The notes: a model not told the origin generated them from the sequence alone. Positions 16,691-26,051 are shown, numbered from the stretch's first letter. The stretch: DNA of 64,000 bases from Bacteroidaceae bacterium (GCA_017428785.1 JAFRQD010000047.1:1-64000), one strand, 5' to 3'. Program-made: numbers and translations.

Positions 16691-18283
16691 ATGTTAACAG
16701 AAGACAGACGTTTATATGTGGCACACGGCCAAAACGGGCCGATATGCCTTAATGGCAAGATGGCAAACCGGCACGGATTGATTGCAGGAGCCACAGGCAC
16801 AGGTAAGACGGTTACCCTTCAAGTGCTTGCCGAGACATTCTCGCAGGCTGGTGTGCCTTGCTTCATGGCCGACATGAAGGGCGACCTCTCGGGCATCTCA
16901 CAGACAGGACAGATGTCCTCTTTCATCGAGAAACGCTGCGCAGAGTTCGGCATCGAGAACCCTCAGTTCCACGGCGCTCCTGTTTGCTTCTATGATGTCT
17001 TTGGCGAGCAGGGACACCCGATGCGCACCACCATCTCGAACATGGGCCCCGACCTGATGTCGCGTCTCATGGAACTCAACGAGGTGCAGTCTGGCGTGAT
17101 GACCATCCTCTTCAAGGTGGCCGACGAAAGAGGCTTGCTCTTGCTCGACCTCAAGGACTTGCGCTCGATGCTGACTTATATTGCTGACCACGCAAACGAA
17201 CTGACTAAGACATACGGTAATGTATCGACAGCAAGTGTGGGAGCCATTCAAAGAGCCCTCCTTAGCTTAGAGAACCAAGGTGCAGACAAGTTCTTCGGTG
17301 AACCGGCTTTCGACATCATGGATCTCCTGCAATGCAATGCTGAAGGCAAAGGCATGATGAATGTCCTGGCAGCAGACAAGCTGATGCACCAACCAAAGCT
17401 CTACTCCACCTTCCTGCTTTGGCTTCTCTCCGACCTCTATACGCGACTGCCGGAAGTCGGCGACCAGGAGTTGCCACGACTGGTCTTCTTCTTCGACGAG
17501 GCTCACACGCTCTTCACAGACACGCCAAAGAGTTTGGTGGACAAGATTGAACAAGTGGTTAGACTCATCCGAAGCAAGGGCGTAGGCGTTTACTTCGTGA
17601 CACAGAACCCCACAGACATTCCCGATTCAGTACTCGCCCAACTGGGTAACAGAGTTCAACATGCGCTTCGTGCCTTCACACCAAAGGAACAGAAGAATGT
17701 GAAGGCTGCTGCCGAGACCTTCCGGGCCAATCCGAACTTCAAGACAGAGGACGCTATCATGGAGCTTGGCACAGGTGAGGCGCTTGTCTCTTTCCTCGAT
17801 GAAAAAGGAACACCAGGCGTCGTGGAGCGTGCCAAGGTGCTTTTCCCGCTCAGTCAAATCGGTGCAATAACTGAGTCACAACGCGAGCAAATCATCAAGT
17901 CTTCACGCATCTTTGGGCGTTACGACACGATGATAGACCGCGAAAGTGCCTTCGAAGTGCTTCTTGCAGAGAGTGAAGCAGAGGCTCAGGCAAAAGCCCA
18001 GGAACGCGAGGCTGCAGAGCAAGAAAAGCAAGCTAAGAAGGAAGAGAAGGAAACTGGCAAGCCGAAATCAAAGAAAAAAGGTTTCTTCTCGAAGGTTATA
18101 AGCGCAGTCATTACAAGCGTGACCGCAGCTCTGGGTACATACGTTGCCAACACCATAACCGGCAGCAAGAGTCGCTCGAAAGAGAATCTCGGCAAGAAGG
18201 TCACGAAGAGTGCCGTAGGAACCGCCACCAGAACTGTCACACGCGAACTAAGCCGCAGCATTCTGGGCAATTTGATTAAGTAG
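16691..18283 (+). CDS. HerA-like DUF853 ATPase (YjgR family)
   Basis: The 530-residue protein is a P-loop ATPase with Walker [17 protein letters not shown] (about 32-47), Walker [16 protein letters not shown] (about 259-273) and [34 protein letters not shown], characteristic of the DUF853/YjgR branch of the HerA-FtsK superfamily. The tail (about 430-530) is a Lys/Glu-rich coil followed by a Ser/Thr/Gly-rich segment. Family members are probable DNA or protein translocases of unknown role. The gene has no close operon partner. Confidence 0.9.
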   Translation: MLTEDRRLYVAHGQNGPICLNGKMANRHGLIAGATGTGKTVTLQVLAETFSQAGVPCFMADMKGDLSGISQTGQMSSFIEKRCAEFGIENPQFHGAPVCFYDVFGEQGHPMRTTISNMGPDLMSRLMELNEVQSGVMTILFKVADERGLLLLDLKDLRSMLTYIADHANELTKTYGNVSTASVGAIQRALLSLENQGADKFFGEPAFDIMDLLQCNAEGKGMMNVLAADKLMHQPKLYSTFLLWLLSDLYTRLPEVGDQELPRLVFFFDEAHTLFTDTPKSLVDKIEQVVRLIRSKGVGVYFVTQNPTDIPDSVLAQLGNRVQHALRAFTPKEQKNVKAAAETFRANPNFKTEDAIMELGTGEALVSFLDEKGTPGVVERAKVLFPLSQIGAITESQREQIIKSSRIFGRYDTMIDRESAFEVLLAESEAEAQAKAQEREAAEQEKQAKKEEKETGKPKSKKKGFFSKVISAVITSVTAALGTYVANTITGSKSRSKENLGKKVTKSAVGTATRTVTRELSRSILGNLIK

Positions 18284-18364
18284 AACTAAATCTTTAACAA
18301 AGAAAGAGATAGGGCACAGCATTCGTATCTATGCAGCTCAAATCACTTTAATAATTTGAAAACT

Positions 18365-18970
18365 ATGTTTTCCGGAATTATAGAAGGAATGGCACGAGTA
18401 GTGGCCATCGAACACGAGCAGGACAATGTGCACCTGACGCTTACATGCCCCTTTGTAGGCGAGTTGAGCATCGACCAAAGCATCGCCCACAACGGCGTCT
18501 GCCTCACGGTTGTGCGTCTCAAGGACGACACCTATACCGTTACCGCCATGCGGGAGACTTTGGAGCGCAGCAATCTTGGTCTGCTCAAGGTGGGCGACGA
18601 GGTGAATGTGGAGCGCTCGATGATGATGAACGGGCGACTGGATGGACATATCGTGCAGGGGCATGTGGACCAGACCGCCACTTGCATCGCTGTGGAAGAC
18701 CAGCAAGGCAGCCATCAATACACTTTCAAATACGAGAGTTCGAAGGAGATGGTGAAGCACGGCTACTTCACCGTCGATAAGGGCAGCGTGACGGTCAATG
18801 GCGTGAGCCTCACAGTTTGCAGACCAACGGAAGACACCTTCCAGGTCTGCATCATTCCCTACACCTTCGACAACACGAACTTTCATGCCATCAAGCCAGG
18901 CACAGTTGTCAACATCGAGTTCGACATCATTGGAAAATACCTGGCAAGGATGCATAATCTGACCATTTGA
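18365..18970 (+). CDS. ribE: Riboflavin synthase alpha chain
   Basis: The 201-residue protein has the tandem lumazine-binding domains of riboflavin synthase: MFSGIIEGMARV at the start, NGVCLTVV (first repeat), GHIVQGHVDQTA, VNGVSLTVCR (second repeat) and a C-terminal trimerisation helix (about 185-200). It converts two 6,7-dimethyl-8-ribityllumazine molecules to riboflavin. An ATG three codons earlier (18356) is in frame, but MFSGI is the conserved N-terminus. No FMN riboswitch is seen upstream and no other rib gene is adjacent. Confidence 0.95.
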   Translation: MFSGIIEGMARVVAIEHEQDNVHLTLTCPFVGELSIDQSIAHNGVCLTVVRLKDDTYTVTAMRETLERSNLGLLKVGDEVNVERSMMMNGRLDGHIVQGHVDQTATCIAVEDQQGSHQYTFKYESSKEMVKHGYFTVDKGSVTVNGVSLTVCRPTEDTFQVCIIPYTFDNTNFHAIKPGTVVNIEFDIIGKYLARMHNLTI

Positions 18971-19006
18971 CAATTCCACAAATTCCACAACTCCAATAAT
19001 GACAAC

Positions 19007-20743
19007 ATGAAAAGGGTTTCTTTTTTTCTTATTCTCTTATTTTCTGTATTCCTAAGTGTTCAGGCAGGAAAGCATGTCGCTATCTGGCCGAAAGGCAAGA
19101 TGCCCGATGCTCAGCCTCAGCAAATTGCGGCAATGACTGCGGAGACGAGTCAGAAAGACTTCAATCCCGACAAAGCACGGATGCCTTATCTGGAGTGGAT
19201 GGAAAAGCCGCAAACCGCAAACGGAGGCTGCATGATTCTCATCTCGGGAGGCGGATACTACAACACTTGCGACAACAACCTCATCAAACTTTGGGCGGAG
19301 CGTTTCACGCAACTTGGTTTCCAATGCGTCAACTTCGTCTATCGTACGCCTCGTCCCGAAGGACTGCCCATCTACAAGACTGCATGGGAAGACGGACAGA
19401 GAGCGGTTCGAATGGTGCGTAGCGAGGCCAAGAAGCGCGGCTTTGATCCCGAGAAGATTGGCACAATCAGCATGAGTGCAGGTTCGCATCTGGCTCTTCT
19501 CCTTGCCACAAGTTCGCAGACACCTGCTTATGCTCGCGTTGATGCTCTCGACGAAGTGCCTTGCCATGTGAACTTCGCTATCGTCAACGCCCCAGCATAC
19601 GCCCTCTCCGATAGCGAAGGCGGTACTCCGAATGTGCGGCTGGGGTATGGTCCTGACGTTAAACTCGACACTATCTTCCACTTCGACGCAAAGACTTGTC
19701 CCATGAGCCTGCACCACGGCGGCAACGACCCCTACTCGCCCAATGCCTCAACACAGGTCTTCCGCCAGCTTCGCAAGCGCAAAATACCTGCAGAACTGCA
19801 TCTCTATCCGGGCAAAGGGCATGGAGCTTTTGGTTTAGAGCGAGCCATAGAGTTCCTGCAACAAATGGATTTACTGCTCACGCCACTTGCTCCTGAAGTG
19901 GAAATCATGAAGCGTTTCGACAACGATAACGACCGTGCAAAGTATGCGAAGGAGAACATCTGGCCCGATGGAAAGATGCCTTATGTGCAAGAGAATCAAG
20001 GCACGCCCTATATCGAATGGCACATCCCCGCCAACCTAAAGACGAAAGCTATCCAGATTATCTACTCTGGAGGCAGCTACAACGGCAACAATCCTGACGG
20101 TTTCGAGGTGGCTCCTGCCCGCAGATACCTCAACAGTTTGGGAATGGCAGTCGTGACGATGCGCTATCGCACCCCTCGTCCTGCCCCAGAAACAGGTTTG
20201 AAGAAGCACATCTCGGCTTGGCAAGACCTTCAGCGTGCCATCCGTATCGTCAAGAGTAAAGCTGCGGAATATGGTCTCGACCCGAACAACATCGGCATCA
20301 TGGGCAGTAGTGCCGGCGGACATCTAACTTTGATGGGTGTCACTTCATCTGTTCAGCAAGCATATCTTCCCATCGACAATCTCGACAAGCAACCTTGCAA
20401 CGTGCAATGGGGCATCGGCATCTATCCCGCTTACGCCCTGACAGACGGAGCAGAAGAGCACAATACCACGAGCGGCACAGACGATAGCGCAGTACTTGTT
20501 CCCGAGTTCAACTTCGACCTCAAAACTTGTCCGATGCTCTTCGTTCATGGTGATGAGGATGTATGGGCAGCGATGAACTCCGTGAAGACTTGGGAGAAGA
20601 TGCGTGCGATGGGCATTCAGAGCGAACTGCACATCCTTGCAAAGCGCAACCATTGTTTCCAGAGAGCGGCCTCTCCCGGCACAGGCAGCTACACTTATCT
20701 TGAGCGCATCAGCGACTTCCTGAAAGAGATGAAGAAGCTCTGA
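19007..20743 (+). CDS. Secreted tandem alpha/beta-hydrolase esterase
   Basis: The 578-residue product has a signal peptide (1-20) and two homologous alpha/beta-hydrolase domains of the acetyl-xylan or feruloyl esterase type. Domain 1 (about 40-290) has ISGGGYYNT as oxyanion region, nucleophile in ISMSAGSH, acid in HHGGNDPYSP and His in GKGHGAF. Domain 2 (about 305-575) has YSGGSYNG, nucleophile in MGSSAGGH, acid in VHGDEDVW and His in KRNHCF. Domain 1 replaces the first Gly of GxSxG by Ser (S-M-S-A-G), while domain 2 is canonical. Both keep complete triads by sequence. A role in deacylating plant polysaccharides is inferred. Confidence 0.88.
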   Translation: MKRVSFFLILLFSVFLSVQAGKHVAIWPKGKMPDAQPQQIAAMTAETSQKDFNPDKARMPYLEWMEKPQTANGGCMILISGGGYYNTCDNNLIKLWAERFTQLGFQCVNFVYRTPRPEGLPIYKTAWEDGQRAVRMVRSEAKKRGFDPEKIGTISMSAGSHLALLLATSSQTPAYARVDALDEVPCHVNFAIVNAPAYALSDSEGGTPNVRLGYGPDVKLDTIFHFDAKTCPMSLHHGGNDPYSPNASTQVFRQLRKRKIPAELHLYPGKGHGAFGLERAIEFLQQMDLLLTPLAPEVEIMKRFDNDNDRAKYAKENIWPDGKMPYVQENQGTPYIEWHIPANLKTKAIQIIYSGGSYNGNNPDGFEVAPARRYLNSLGMAVVTMRYRTPRPAPETGLKKHISAWQDLQRAIRIVKSKAAEYGLDPNNIGIMGSSAGGHLTLMGVTSSVQQAYLPIDNLDKQPCNVQWGIGIYPAYALTDGAEEHNTTSGTDDSAVLVPEFNFDLKTCPMLFVHGDEDVWAAMNSVKTWEKMRAMGIQSELHILAKRNHCFQRAASPGTGSYTYLERISDFLKEMKKL

Positions 20744-20782
20744 ACGCCTTTCCAATCTTCAATCCTCAATTCCCAATCTTCT

Positions 20783-21313
20783 ATGATTAGCATCATCGCA
20801 GCCATTGCCAAGAACAATGCCATCGGCCTGAAAGGCAAGCTCCTGTATTGGCTACCAGCCGACTTGAAGCGCTTCAAGGCTCTCACCACAGGGCACACCA
20901 TCATCATGGGGCGCAAGACTTTCGACAGCCTGCCCAAAGGAGCTCTTCCAAACCGCAGGAACATCGTCCTCTCTCGCAGCAAGAAAGACTTCCCAGGTGC
21001 AGAGAGATTTGCCTCTCTGAAAGAAGCCCTTGCTGCATGTGACCTCCCCTTAAGGGAGGATGGGGAGGAAGAGGAAGTCTATATCATAGGCGGAGCAAGT
21101 GTTTACGCCGAGGCACTCCCGATTGCCGACCGCCTTTGCCTGACAGAGGTCCATGACACCCCAGCAGAGGCCGACGCTTTCTTCCCCGACTTCAACCACG
21201 AGGAATGGGAAGTTGCCTTCCGAGAAGAGCATGAACCCGATGAGAAGCACGCCCAAAGTTTCACCTTTATAGATTATGTAAAACCAAAGCTGACTGAAGA
21301 GGATAAAAACTGA
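20783..21313 (+). CDS. folA: Dihydrofolate reductase
   Basis: The 176-residue enzyme begins ISIIAAIAKNNAIGLKGKLLYWLPADLKRFK, with the substrate and NADPH site TTGHTIIMGRKTFDSLPKGALPNR and later VYIIGGASVYAEAL. It regenerates tetrahydrofolate after thymidylate synthesis. It is about ten residues longer than usual DHFRs. The extra LPLREDGEEE lies just before the EVYIIGG strand and is encoded by the palindromic repeat CTCCCCTTAAGGGAGG. thyA follows 157 bases later, with a 22-bp repeat array between them. Confidence 0.95.
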   Translation: MISIIAAIAKNNAIGLKGKLLYWLPADLKRFKALTTGHTIIMGRKTFDSLPKGALPNRRNIVLSRSKKDFPGAERFASLKEALAACDLPLREDGEEEEVYIIGGASVYAEALPIADRLCLTEVHDTPAEADAFFPDFNHEEWEVAFREEHEPDEKHAQSFTFIDYVKPKLTEEDKN

Positions 21314-21437
21314 CTCACGAGGACTTAAAAAAATCCACACGTGGATTTGGCAAAGTTCACACGAGGATTTGGCAAAGTTCACATGTGATGTTTGCAAAGT
21401 AAACACGTGATGTTTGCAAAGTAAACACGTGATGTTT
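21306..21437. repeat. 22-bp tandem dyad repeat array, class A (6 units)
   Basis: Units begin at 21306, 21328, 21350, 21372, 21394 and 21416, each 22 bases. The first is degenerate and overlaps the folA stop (21311-21313). Units read GCAAAGTTCACACGAGGATT or the variant GCAAAGTAAACACGTGATGT plus two bases. The arms AAATCCAC and GTGGATTT of the second unit are perfect inverted copies around AC. The array fills most of the folA-thyA spacer. Confidence 0.9.
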
Positions 21438-21470
21438 GCGAACGACACTTGATAAACAATTAAACGGTAA

Positions 21471-22268
21471 ATGAAACAATATCTCGACCTCCTAAAAAGA
21501 ATCCTTGACGAAGGCGTCAAGAAGGAAGACCGCACAGGCACCGGCACCATCAGCATCTTCGGACATCAGATGCGTTTCGACTTGAGCGAAGGCTTTCCCT
21601 TGCTTACCACTAAGAAAGTTCACCTGAAAAGCATCATCTACGAACTGCTTTGGTTCCTGCAAGGCAACACGAATGCCAAGTGGCTGCAAGAGCGAGGCGT
21701 GCGTATTTGGAATGAATGGGCAGACCCTGAGACAGGCGACCTCGGCCACATTTATGGCTATCAATGGCGTTCGTGGCCTGACTACAACGGCGGTTTCATT
21801 GACCAGATTCAGCAAGCTGTCGATACAATCAAGCACAATCCCGACAGCCGCCGCATCATCGTCTCTGCTTGGAATGTGGCAGACATCAAGAACATGAACC
21901 TGCCGCCCTGCCACGCCTTCTTCCAGTTCTATGTGGCAAACGGCAAACTCTCCCTGCAACTCTACCAGAGAAGTGCTGACTGTTTCCTTGGCGTGCCTTT
22001 CAATATCGCCTCCTACGCCCTGCTTTGCATGATGATGGCGCAGGTTTGCGGACTTGAACCGGGCGATTTCATTCACACGACTGGCGACACGCACATCTAC
22101 CTCAATCACCTCGACCAAGTGCACTTGCAACTAAGTCGCGAGCCTCGCAAACTGCCGCGGATGCGCATCAATCCAGAGGTGAAGGACATCTTCAAGTTCC
22201 AATACGAGGACTTTACCCTCGAAGACTACGACCCCTACCCTGCCATCAAAGGCGTGGTAAGCGTTTAA
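21471..22268 (+). CDS. thyA: Thymidylate synthase
   Basis: The 265-residue protein has the full ThyA signature: [36 protein letters not shown], nucleophile Cys in [33 protein letters not shown], and [21 protein letters not shown]. It methylates dUMP using methylene-tetrahydrofolate, producing the dihydrofolate that the upstream folA product reduces. It converges on the nitroreductase-TonB gene with a 4-base overlap at the stops. Confidence 0.97.
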   Translation: MKQYLDLLKRILDEGVKKEDRTGTGTISIFGHQMRFDLSEGFPLLTTKKVHLKSIIYELLWFLQGNTNAKWLQERGVRIWNEWADPETGDLGHIYGYQWRSWPDYNGGFIDQIQQAVDTIKHNPDSRRIIVSAWNVADIKNMNLPPCHAFFQFYVANGKLSLQLYQRSADCFLGVPFNIASYALLCMMMAQVCGLEPGDFIHTTGDTHIYLNHLDQVHLQLSREPRKLPRMRINPEVKDIFKFQYEDFTLEDYDPYPAIKGVVSV

Positions 22269-23239
22269 GGTTGCCTGAAGATAACGGGAAGAAAGAAGCG
22301 CGAGCGTACAGCCTCGCTCCCTTGTCGTGGTGGGGGAAAATATTGACGTGCCGGTTTCCATTTCGGCATTTCCCTCACGACACGAATAGCCTCTTCGGAA
22401 AGCAAAGGATCGGGTGAACTTTTCACCATTATGCTATCGAGCGAACCGTCCTTTTCAACGATGAAACTTACGACGACTTTGCCTTGAGGCTGGTTTGAGG
22501 TATAGCCTTCGGGATATTTAATATGCTCCTGAAGCCATTTCATGCACGCTTCGTCGCCACCAGGGAACTGTGCATTCTCGAAATAATCAATAAATAGTCC
22601 GTCATCATCGCTTGCTTCCTTCGAAATTTCGCCACCGATAAACTTCACTTTCGAAGCGTCACGAGGCTTGGCGTCGGGCTTTTCGTCGGGATAGCCTACC
22701 GCAATGACATAGAGCAACTTATAGCTTTCTGGGATATCGAGGCGTTCGAGGAAGAACTTCGCCTTCTCGTTCGTGAGCAGGAAACGCACGGGACCTGTCT
22801 GGATGCAAGTGCCGAGGCCAAGCGACTGAGCTGCAAGCATCATGTTCTCTCCCAGCAAACCTGCATCAAGGTCGAAGTTTCCATCCTTCGGAGCGCAGAC
22901 GCAAATCAGGTTAGGAGCATTGCGGAACATGTTCTTGAAGCCAGGTTCGCGACTCACCGCCTCAGGGTTCGCCTGCTTATAGACCTCGCTCACATCGGCA
23001 ATCAGCTTGTAGTCCTCAATAATCCTGACAACCCAATACTGCCAGTTCCTCGCGCTTGGAGCATTGATGCCAGCTTTGGCAATAGCTTCCAACTTACTAT
23101 GCTCGACGGGTTTATCGAGGTACTTGCGCACAGAGCGACGCGCCATGATGGTCTGCATCACTTCATTATCGAACTCATTCTGGGCAGCAAGAGAGAGCAA
23201 ACCCAACATTGCCACAAGGCACACACACAATCTTTTCAT
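22265..23239 (-). CDS. Secreted nitroreductase fused to a TonB C-terminal domain
   Basis: The 324-residue product has a signal peptide ([20 protein letters not shown]). A nitroreductase-type flavoprotein domain follows (about 25-215), with [50 protein letters not shown] and [12 protein letters not shown]. Residues about 222-324 form a TonB C-terminal domain ([55 protein letters not shown]). Nitroreductases use FMN and are normally cytoplasmic, so export and this fusion are unusual. The TonB part holds a ~12-residue insertion ([11 protein letters not shown]) before its last strand. Its function is unknown; it could couple a periplasmic flavoenzyme to an outer-membrane partner. Confidence 0.88.
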   Translation of the reverse strand: MKRLCVCLVAMLGLLSLAAQNEFDNEVMQTIMARRSVRKYLDKPVEHSKLEAIAKAGINAPSARNWQYWVVRIIEDYKLIADVSEVYKQANPEAVSREPGFKNMFRNAPNLICVCAPKDGNFDLDAGLLGENMMLAAQSLGLGTCIQTGPVRFLLTNEKAKFFLERLDIPESYKLLYVIAVGYPDEKPDAKPRDASKVKFIGGEISKEASDDDGLFIDYFENAQFPGGDEACMKWLQEHIKYPEGYTSNQPQGKVVVSFIVEKDGSLDSIMVKSSPDPLLSEEAIRVVREMPKWKPARQYFPPPRQGSEAVRSRFFLPVIFRQP

Positions 23240-23322
23240 CTCGCATTTACTGTTTAATCATCTACTATTTACCATTTAATAGTTCTTCCCTCTGAGGTGT
23301 TTGAGAGGGGCATTTCTTGCTG

Positions 23323-23330
23323 CAAAGATA
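23323..23330 (-). promoter_or_regulatory. -7 promoter element of the nitroreductase-TonB gene
   Basis: The minus strand reads TATCTTTG, 83 bases before the start. It lies between that gene and the terminator of the peptide gene upstream. Confidence 0.65.
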
Positions 23331-23364
23331 AGCATTTATTCTTAAACTATATGGGTAAAGGGAT

Positions 23365-23404
23365 AAAAAAATCCTCGCTTGTTGTTGTTTTACAGCGAGG
23401 ATTT
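23365..23404 (-). terminator. Rho-independent terminator after the peptide gene
   Basis: On the minus strand AATCCTCGCT and AGCGAGGATT pair and are followed by a run of seven T. It ends the unit formed by the large beta-helix-type gene and the small peptide gene. Confidence 0.9.
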
Positions 23405-23425
23405 CCTATCATGATGGTTTATATC

Positions 23426-23608
23426 TTACCATTCTTCATCCCAAACATTGGCAGATTCCTTGGCAGCACCACCGGCAGGACCTTGGTAACCGTCACTGCT
23501 GCCGCCGTCTGATATTCCTGCATTACTCTCTAATTGGCTGACGGCTATGATTTGGCTGTGCTGCAGGACTACAGCAAACATTGTGGGCTGAATATATGTC
23601 TTTTTCAT
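23426..23608 (-). CDS. 60-residue MKK-x-Y-x-x-P peptide, Trp/Asp-rich end
   Basis: The product starts MKKTYIQPTMF, has a hydrophobic middle (AVVLQHSQIIAVS), a Gly/Ser-rich stretch (GISDGGSSDGYQGPAGGAA) and ends ESANVWDEEW. It lies 63 bases after the stop of the large secreted protein gene, with no terminator between them and a strong one after it, so they share a transcript. A second peptide of the same plan (MKKIYLIPAL ... WDIWGDAE) follows another large secreted protein at 53779. Short proteins of this style are widespread in Prevotella but, to my knowledge, without known function. It lacks a classical signal peptide. Confidence 0.7.
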   Translation of the reverse strand: MKKTYIQPTMFAVVLQHSQIIAVSQLESNAGISDGGSSDGYQGPAGGAAKESANVWDEEW

Positions 23609-23671
23609 TGCTTCTTCAAATTAAGATTTTATAATTACGAAATAAGTTCCGCGCTTAACTGCATCCATGAA

Positions 23672-25939
23672 TCAGAAGAGAATCTTCTTACCGTTCACAA
23701 TATTGATGCCTTTCTGCATCTTGCTGATGCGCTGGCCAGCAATGTTGTAGATAGCACCTTCTGTTGCCTGTTGTTCGTTGTCAATAGTCATGATTGCTGT
23801 TGCATCGTCTTCGTCGCCAAAGTTCAAGATGAAGTTCTTGACTTCTGTGCCGTTGTCAATCACGAAGTAAGCACGGTTTGCACCAAGTGTGAAGCCATTG
23901 CTTCCAGGATAGTAAAGCTTGTTGTTAGAACCAAAGAAGCGGATGTTCTGGTTATTTGCATCCAAGGAAGTGTTTGAGTATGTGCCTTTGAAGGTAACGT
24001 TGCTGGATACGACGTCGTTCGTAATGTTCTTGATGGTTACGCCTTCAAACTTGGGACTGCTCTTGGTAGCACCCTTCACGAGGAACGGTGTGCCTGCAGG
24101 AATGCTCTTTGTTTCGGCAACCAGCGGAGCGAAGTTGATGGTCAAGGTGCTGCTCGTGCAAGATGCGTCGGCTAGTTCATTAACCTGAACGCTATTGCCA
24201 ATAGCCTTCTTCAACTGTGCGACAGTTACGTCGAAAGGCAGGCAGAGAGTGTTCCAGTAACCGCTGGAAATGGTGCGACCAGAGAGAGTAACGTCAGCAT
24301 AAACGCCATTCTTTTCAGTAAGAATGGATGAATTGTCGCCAAGGTTTGCGAGTAAAGCCTCCACAGCAGGAGCATCGCTTAAATATGCTTTACCTTCGTC
24401 TTCACCTTCTGCATAAACAGCAACATGGAATGAAGTGTTATCGCTGGTGAAGTTCGTAGCATCGAAACTTCCGCCACCATTAACGGCAACGATTGTTCCT
24501 GCGGCGTTAGCTGCTGTGGTGACACCTATGGAAGCTGTTTCAGCCAAATCACCTGTTACGTTAATTGCACCGTTGATGTAAACATTACCTGTGTTGTTGC
24601 CTGTTACCTGGACATTGCCCTGAACATTAAGGGTGCCTGTGCTATAGACGCCTGCGCCTTGGGTTGCATAGTTGCCGGTAACAGTAACATCCTCAAGAGT
24701 CAATGTGCCCGTATTGAAGATACCGCCGCCATTGCCATTGTTGTGACCGCCGCGAATGGTGCCGTTCTTAATGGTCAATGTTCCTGCGTTCGAGATAACA
24801 AAGCCGCTATTTACAGCTCCCACAATATCTTTAGCACGGTCGAGAGTGAAGCCGCCCAAGTCGATTGTTAAGCTACGGCCTTCTGCTACAACGAGTGGAG
24901 TATCCTCTGTGCCGGCAGCAATATCATTTGTAAGGGTAATAATATCATTGGTTCCTGCCAACTGTTCCTGAACATCCAACCAAGTCATGTAATGCTTGAC
25001 AATATAATATGTATTGCCGTCAGGTCCGGCAACCGGAGTCACTTCATCTCCTTCTTCATATGAAGTTACCACCTTTATTCCCTGTGCTGTCTCAGGTTCG
25101 CTGAAGGAAACAGTGTAGTAGCAATTTTCAAGAACCGCATTACCGCCAGCATTATCTTTGTGTACAAACTCGCTGGAGCCAAAGAGATTAGCTGCATTAA
25201 CCTCGGAGGGGACGAAGAAACAATTTGTGAGTTTAGTGATATTGGTGTTCTTTCCTTTATCAAGAGCAATGAAGCCACCAGAATAAGCGAAGTCAGCACC
25301 TGTGAGCTTGCCGCTGAACACGCAGTTGGTAATGGTGGCACCATTTTCTGCAATACCAACGAAACCAGCCTGGTTGGCGTACTTGCCGCTGCCTTGCCCG
25401 CCGGAAAGGTAGTTACATTCCATTTCTACAGCAACATCTACATTCTCAATAGTAACTCTGCCGTTACCCGTACCAGTACCGGTTGAACCGACCAAGCCGC
25501 CTGCAAATGTACCTGTGGTAGTAATCTTACCAGTGACCTTCAGGTTCTTAATGGTTGCATTAAGGGTGTAAGCGAAGGGAGCGGTGTAGTTGGGGTTAGT
25601 CTCAGCAGAGCTCAGGTTCACGTTGAGTGTGTGTCCGCCACCGTCGAAGGAACCGGCAAAACGCATCCTGCTGGTAGCATTGCTGTTGAGCTGGCAACCC
25701 ATGGTTGTTGTGACAGAAATGTCGTCCGTCAGCTTGAATGCCATCTCGACTGTCTCACCACCTGCAGCCACATATTCTGCAAGAGCATTCCAATCCTCGG
25801 CATTCTGAATAAGATAAAATCCATCTTCCTCTTCCAATGGGAATTCCACAATCTCAGGATTGTCTTGTGCCTTAACGCTTTGTCCCAATGTTACTGCGAA
25901 GAGCAGCAAGGCGAGACGATAAATGTAGTTCTTTTTCAT
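23672..25939 (-). CDS. Large secreted beta-helix/GLUG-type surface protein with sorting domain
   Basis: The 755-residue protein has a signal peptide (MKKNYIYRLALLLFAVTLGQSVKAQ). A GLUG-like segment follows (about 85-280: SFDGGGHTLNVNL, FAGGLVGSTGTGTGNGRVTIENVDV, AGFVGIAENGATITNCVFSG), then short-period repeats (about 370-470: GTLTIKNGTIRGG, GTLTLEDVTVTG) that predict a right-handed beta-helix. A Prevotella-type beta domain (YWNTLCLPFDVTVAQLKKA, IPAGTPFLVKG) comes next, and the sorting tail IYNIAGQRISKMQKGINIV. It is probably an adhesin or carbohydrate-binding surface protein; no catalytic motif is visible. It is co-transcribed with the small peptide gene. Confidence 0.85.
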   Translation of the reverse strand: MKKNYIYRLALLLFAVTLGQSVKAQDNPEIVEFPLEEEDGFYLIQNAEDWNALAEYVAAGGETVEMAFKLTDDISVTTTMGCQLNSNATSRMRFAGSFDGGGHTLNVNLSSAETNPNYTAPFAYTLNATIKNLKVTGKITTTGTFAGGLVGSTGTGTGNGRVTIENVDVAVEMECNYLSGGQGSGKYANQAGFVGIAENGATITNCVFSGKLTGADFAYSGGFIALDKGKNTNITKLTNCFFVPSEVNAANLFGSSEFVHKDNAGGNAVLENCYYTVSFSEPETAQGIKVVTSYEEGDEVTPVAGPDGNTYYIVKHYMTWLDVQEQLAGTNDIITLTNDIAAGTEDTPLVVAEGRSLTIDLGGFTLDRAKDIVGAVNSGFVISNAGTLTIKNGTIRGGHNNGNGGGIFNTGTLTLEDVTVTGNYATQGAGVYSTGTLNVQGNVQVTGNNTGNVYINGAINVTGDLAETASIGVTTAANAAGTIVAVNGGGSFDATNFTSDNTSFHVAVYAEGEDEGKAYLSDAPAVEALLANLGDNSSILTEKNGVYADVTLSGRTISSGYWNTLCLPFDVTVAQLKKAIGNSVQVNELADASCTSSTLTINFAPLVAETKSIPAGTPFLVKGATKSSPKFEGVTIKNITNDVVSSNVTFKGTYSNTSLDANNQNIRFFGSNNKLYYPGSNGFTLGANRAYFVIDNGTEVKNFILNFGDEDDATAIMTIDNEQQATEGAIYNIAGQRISKMQKGINIVNGKKILF

Positions 25940-26043
25940 TTTGTCTGTTAAAGTAAATTGTATGTCAGTTAATTTCTCTTCTTTTTTCCTCTGTTTCCTT
26001 AAAATAATAAGGAATAAAACATGATTTTCCGCAAAATCGGGTG

Positions 26044-26051
26044 CAAAAGTA
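26044..26051 (-). promoter_or_regulatory. -7 promoter element of the beta-helix gene
   Basis: The minus strand reads TACTTTTG (TAnnTTTG) about 105 bases before the start codon, leaving a moderately long leader. Confidence 0.55.

Noticed and set aside
18284..18364. FMN riboswitch upstream of riboflavin synthase
   Set aside because: The leader is only about 80 bases and lacks the conserved RFN-element sequence blocks.
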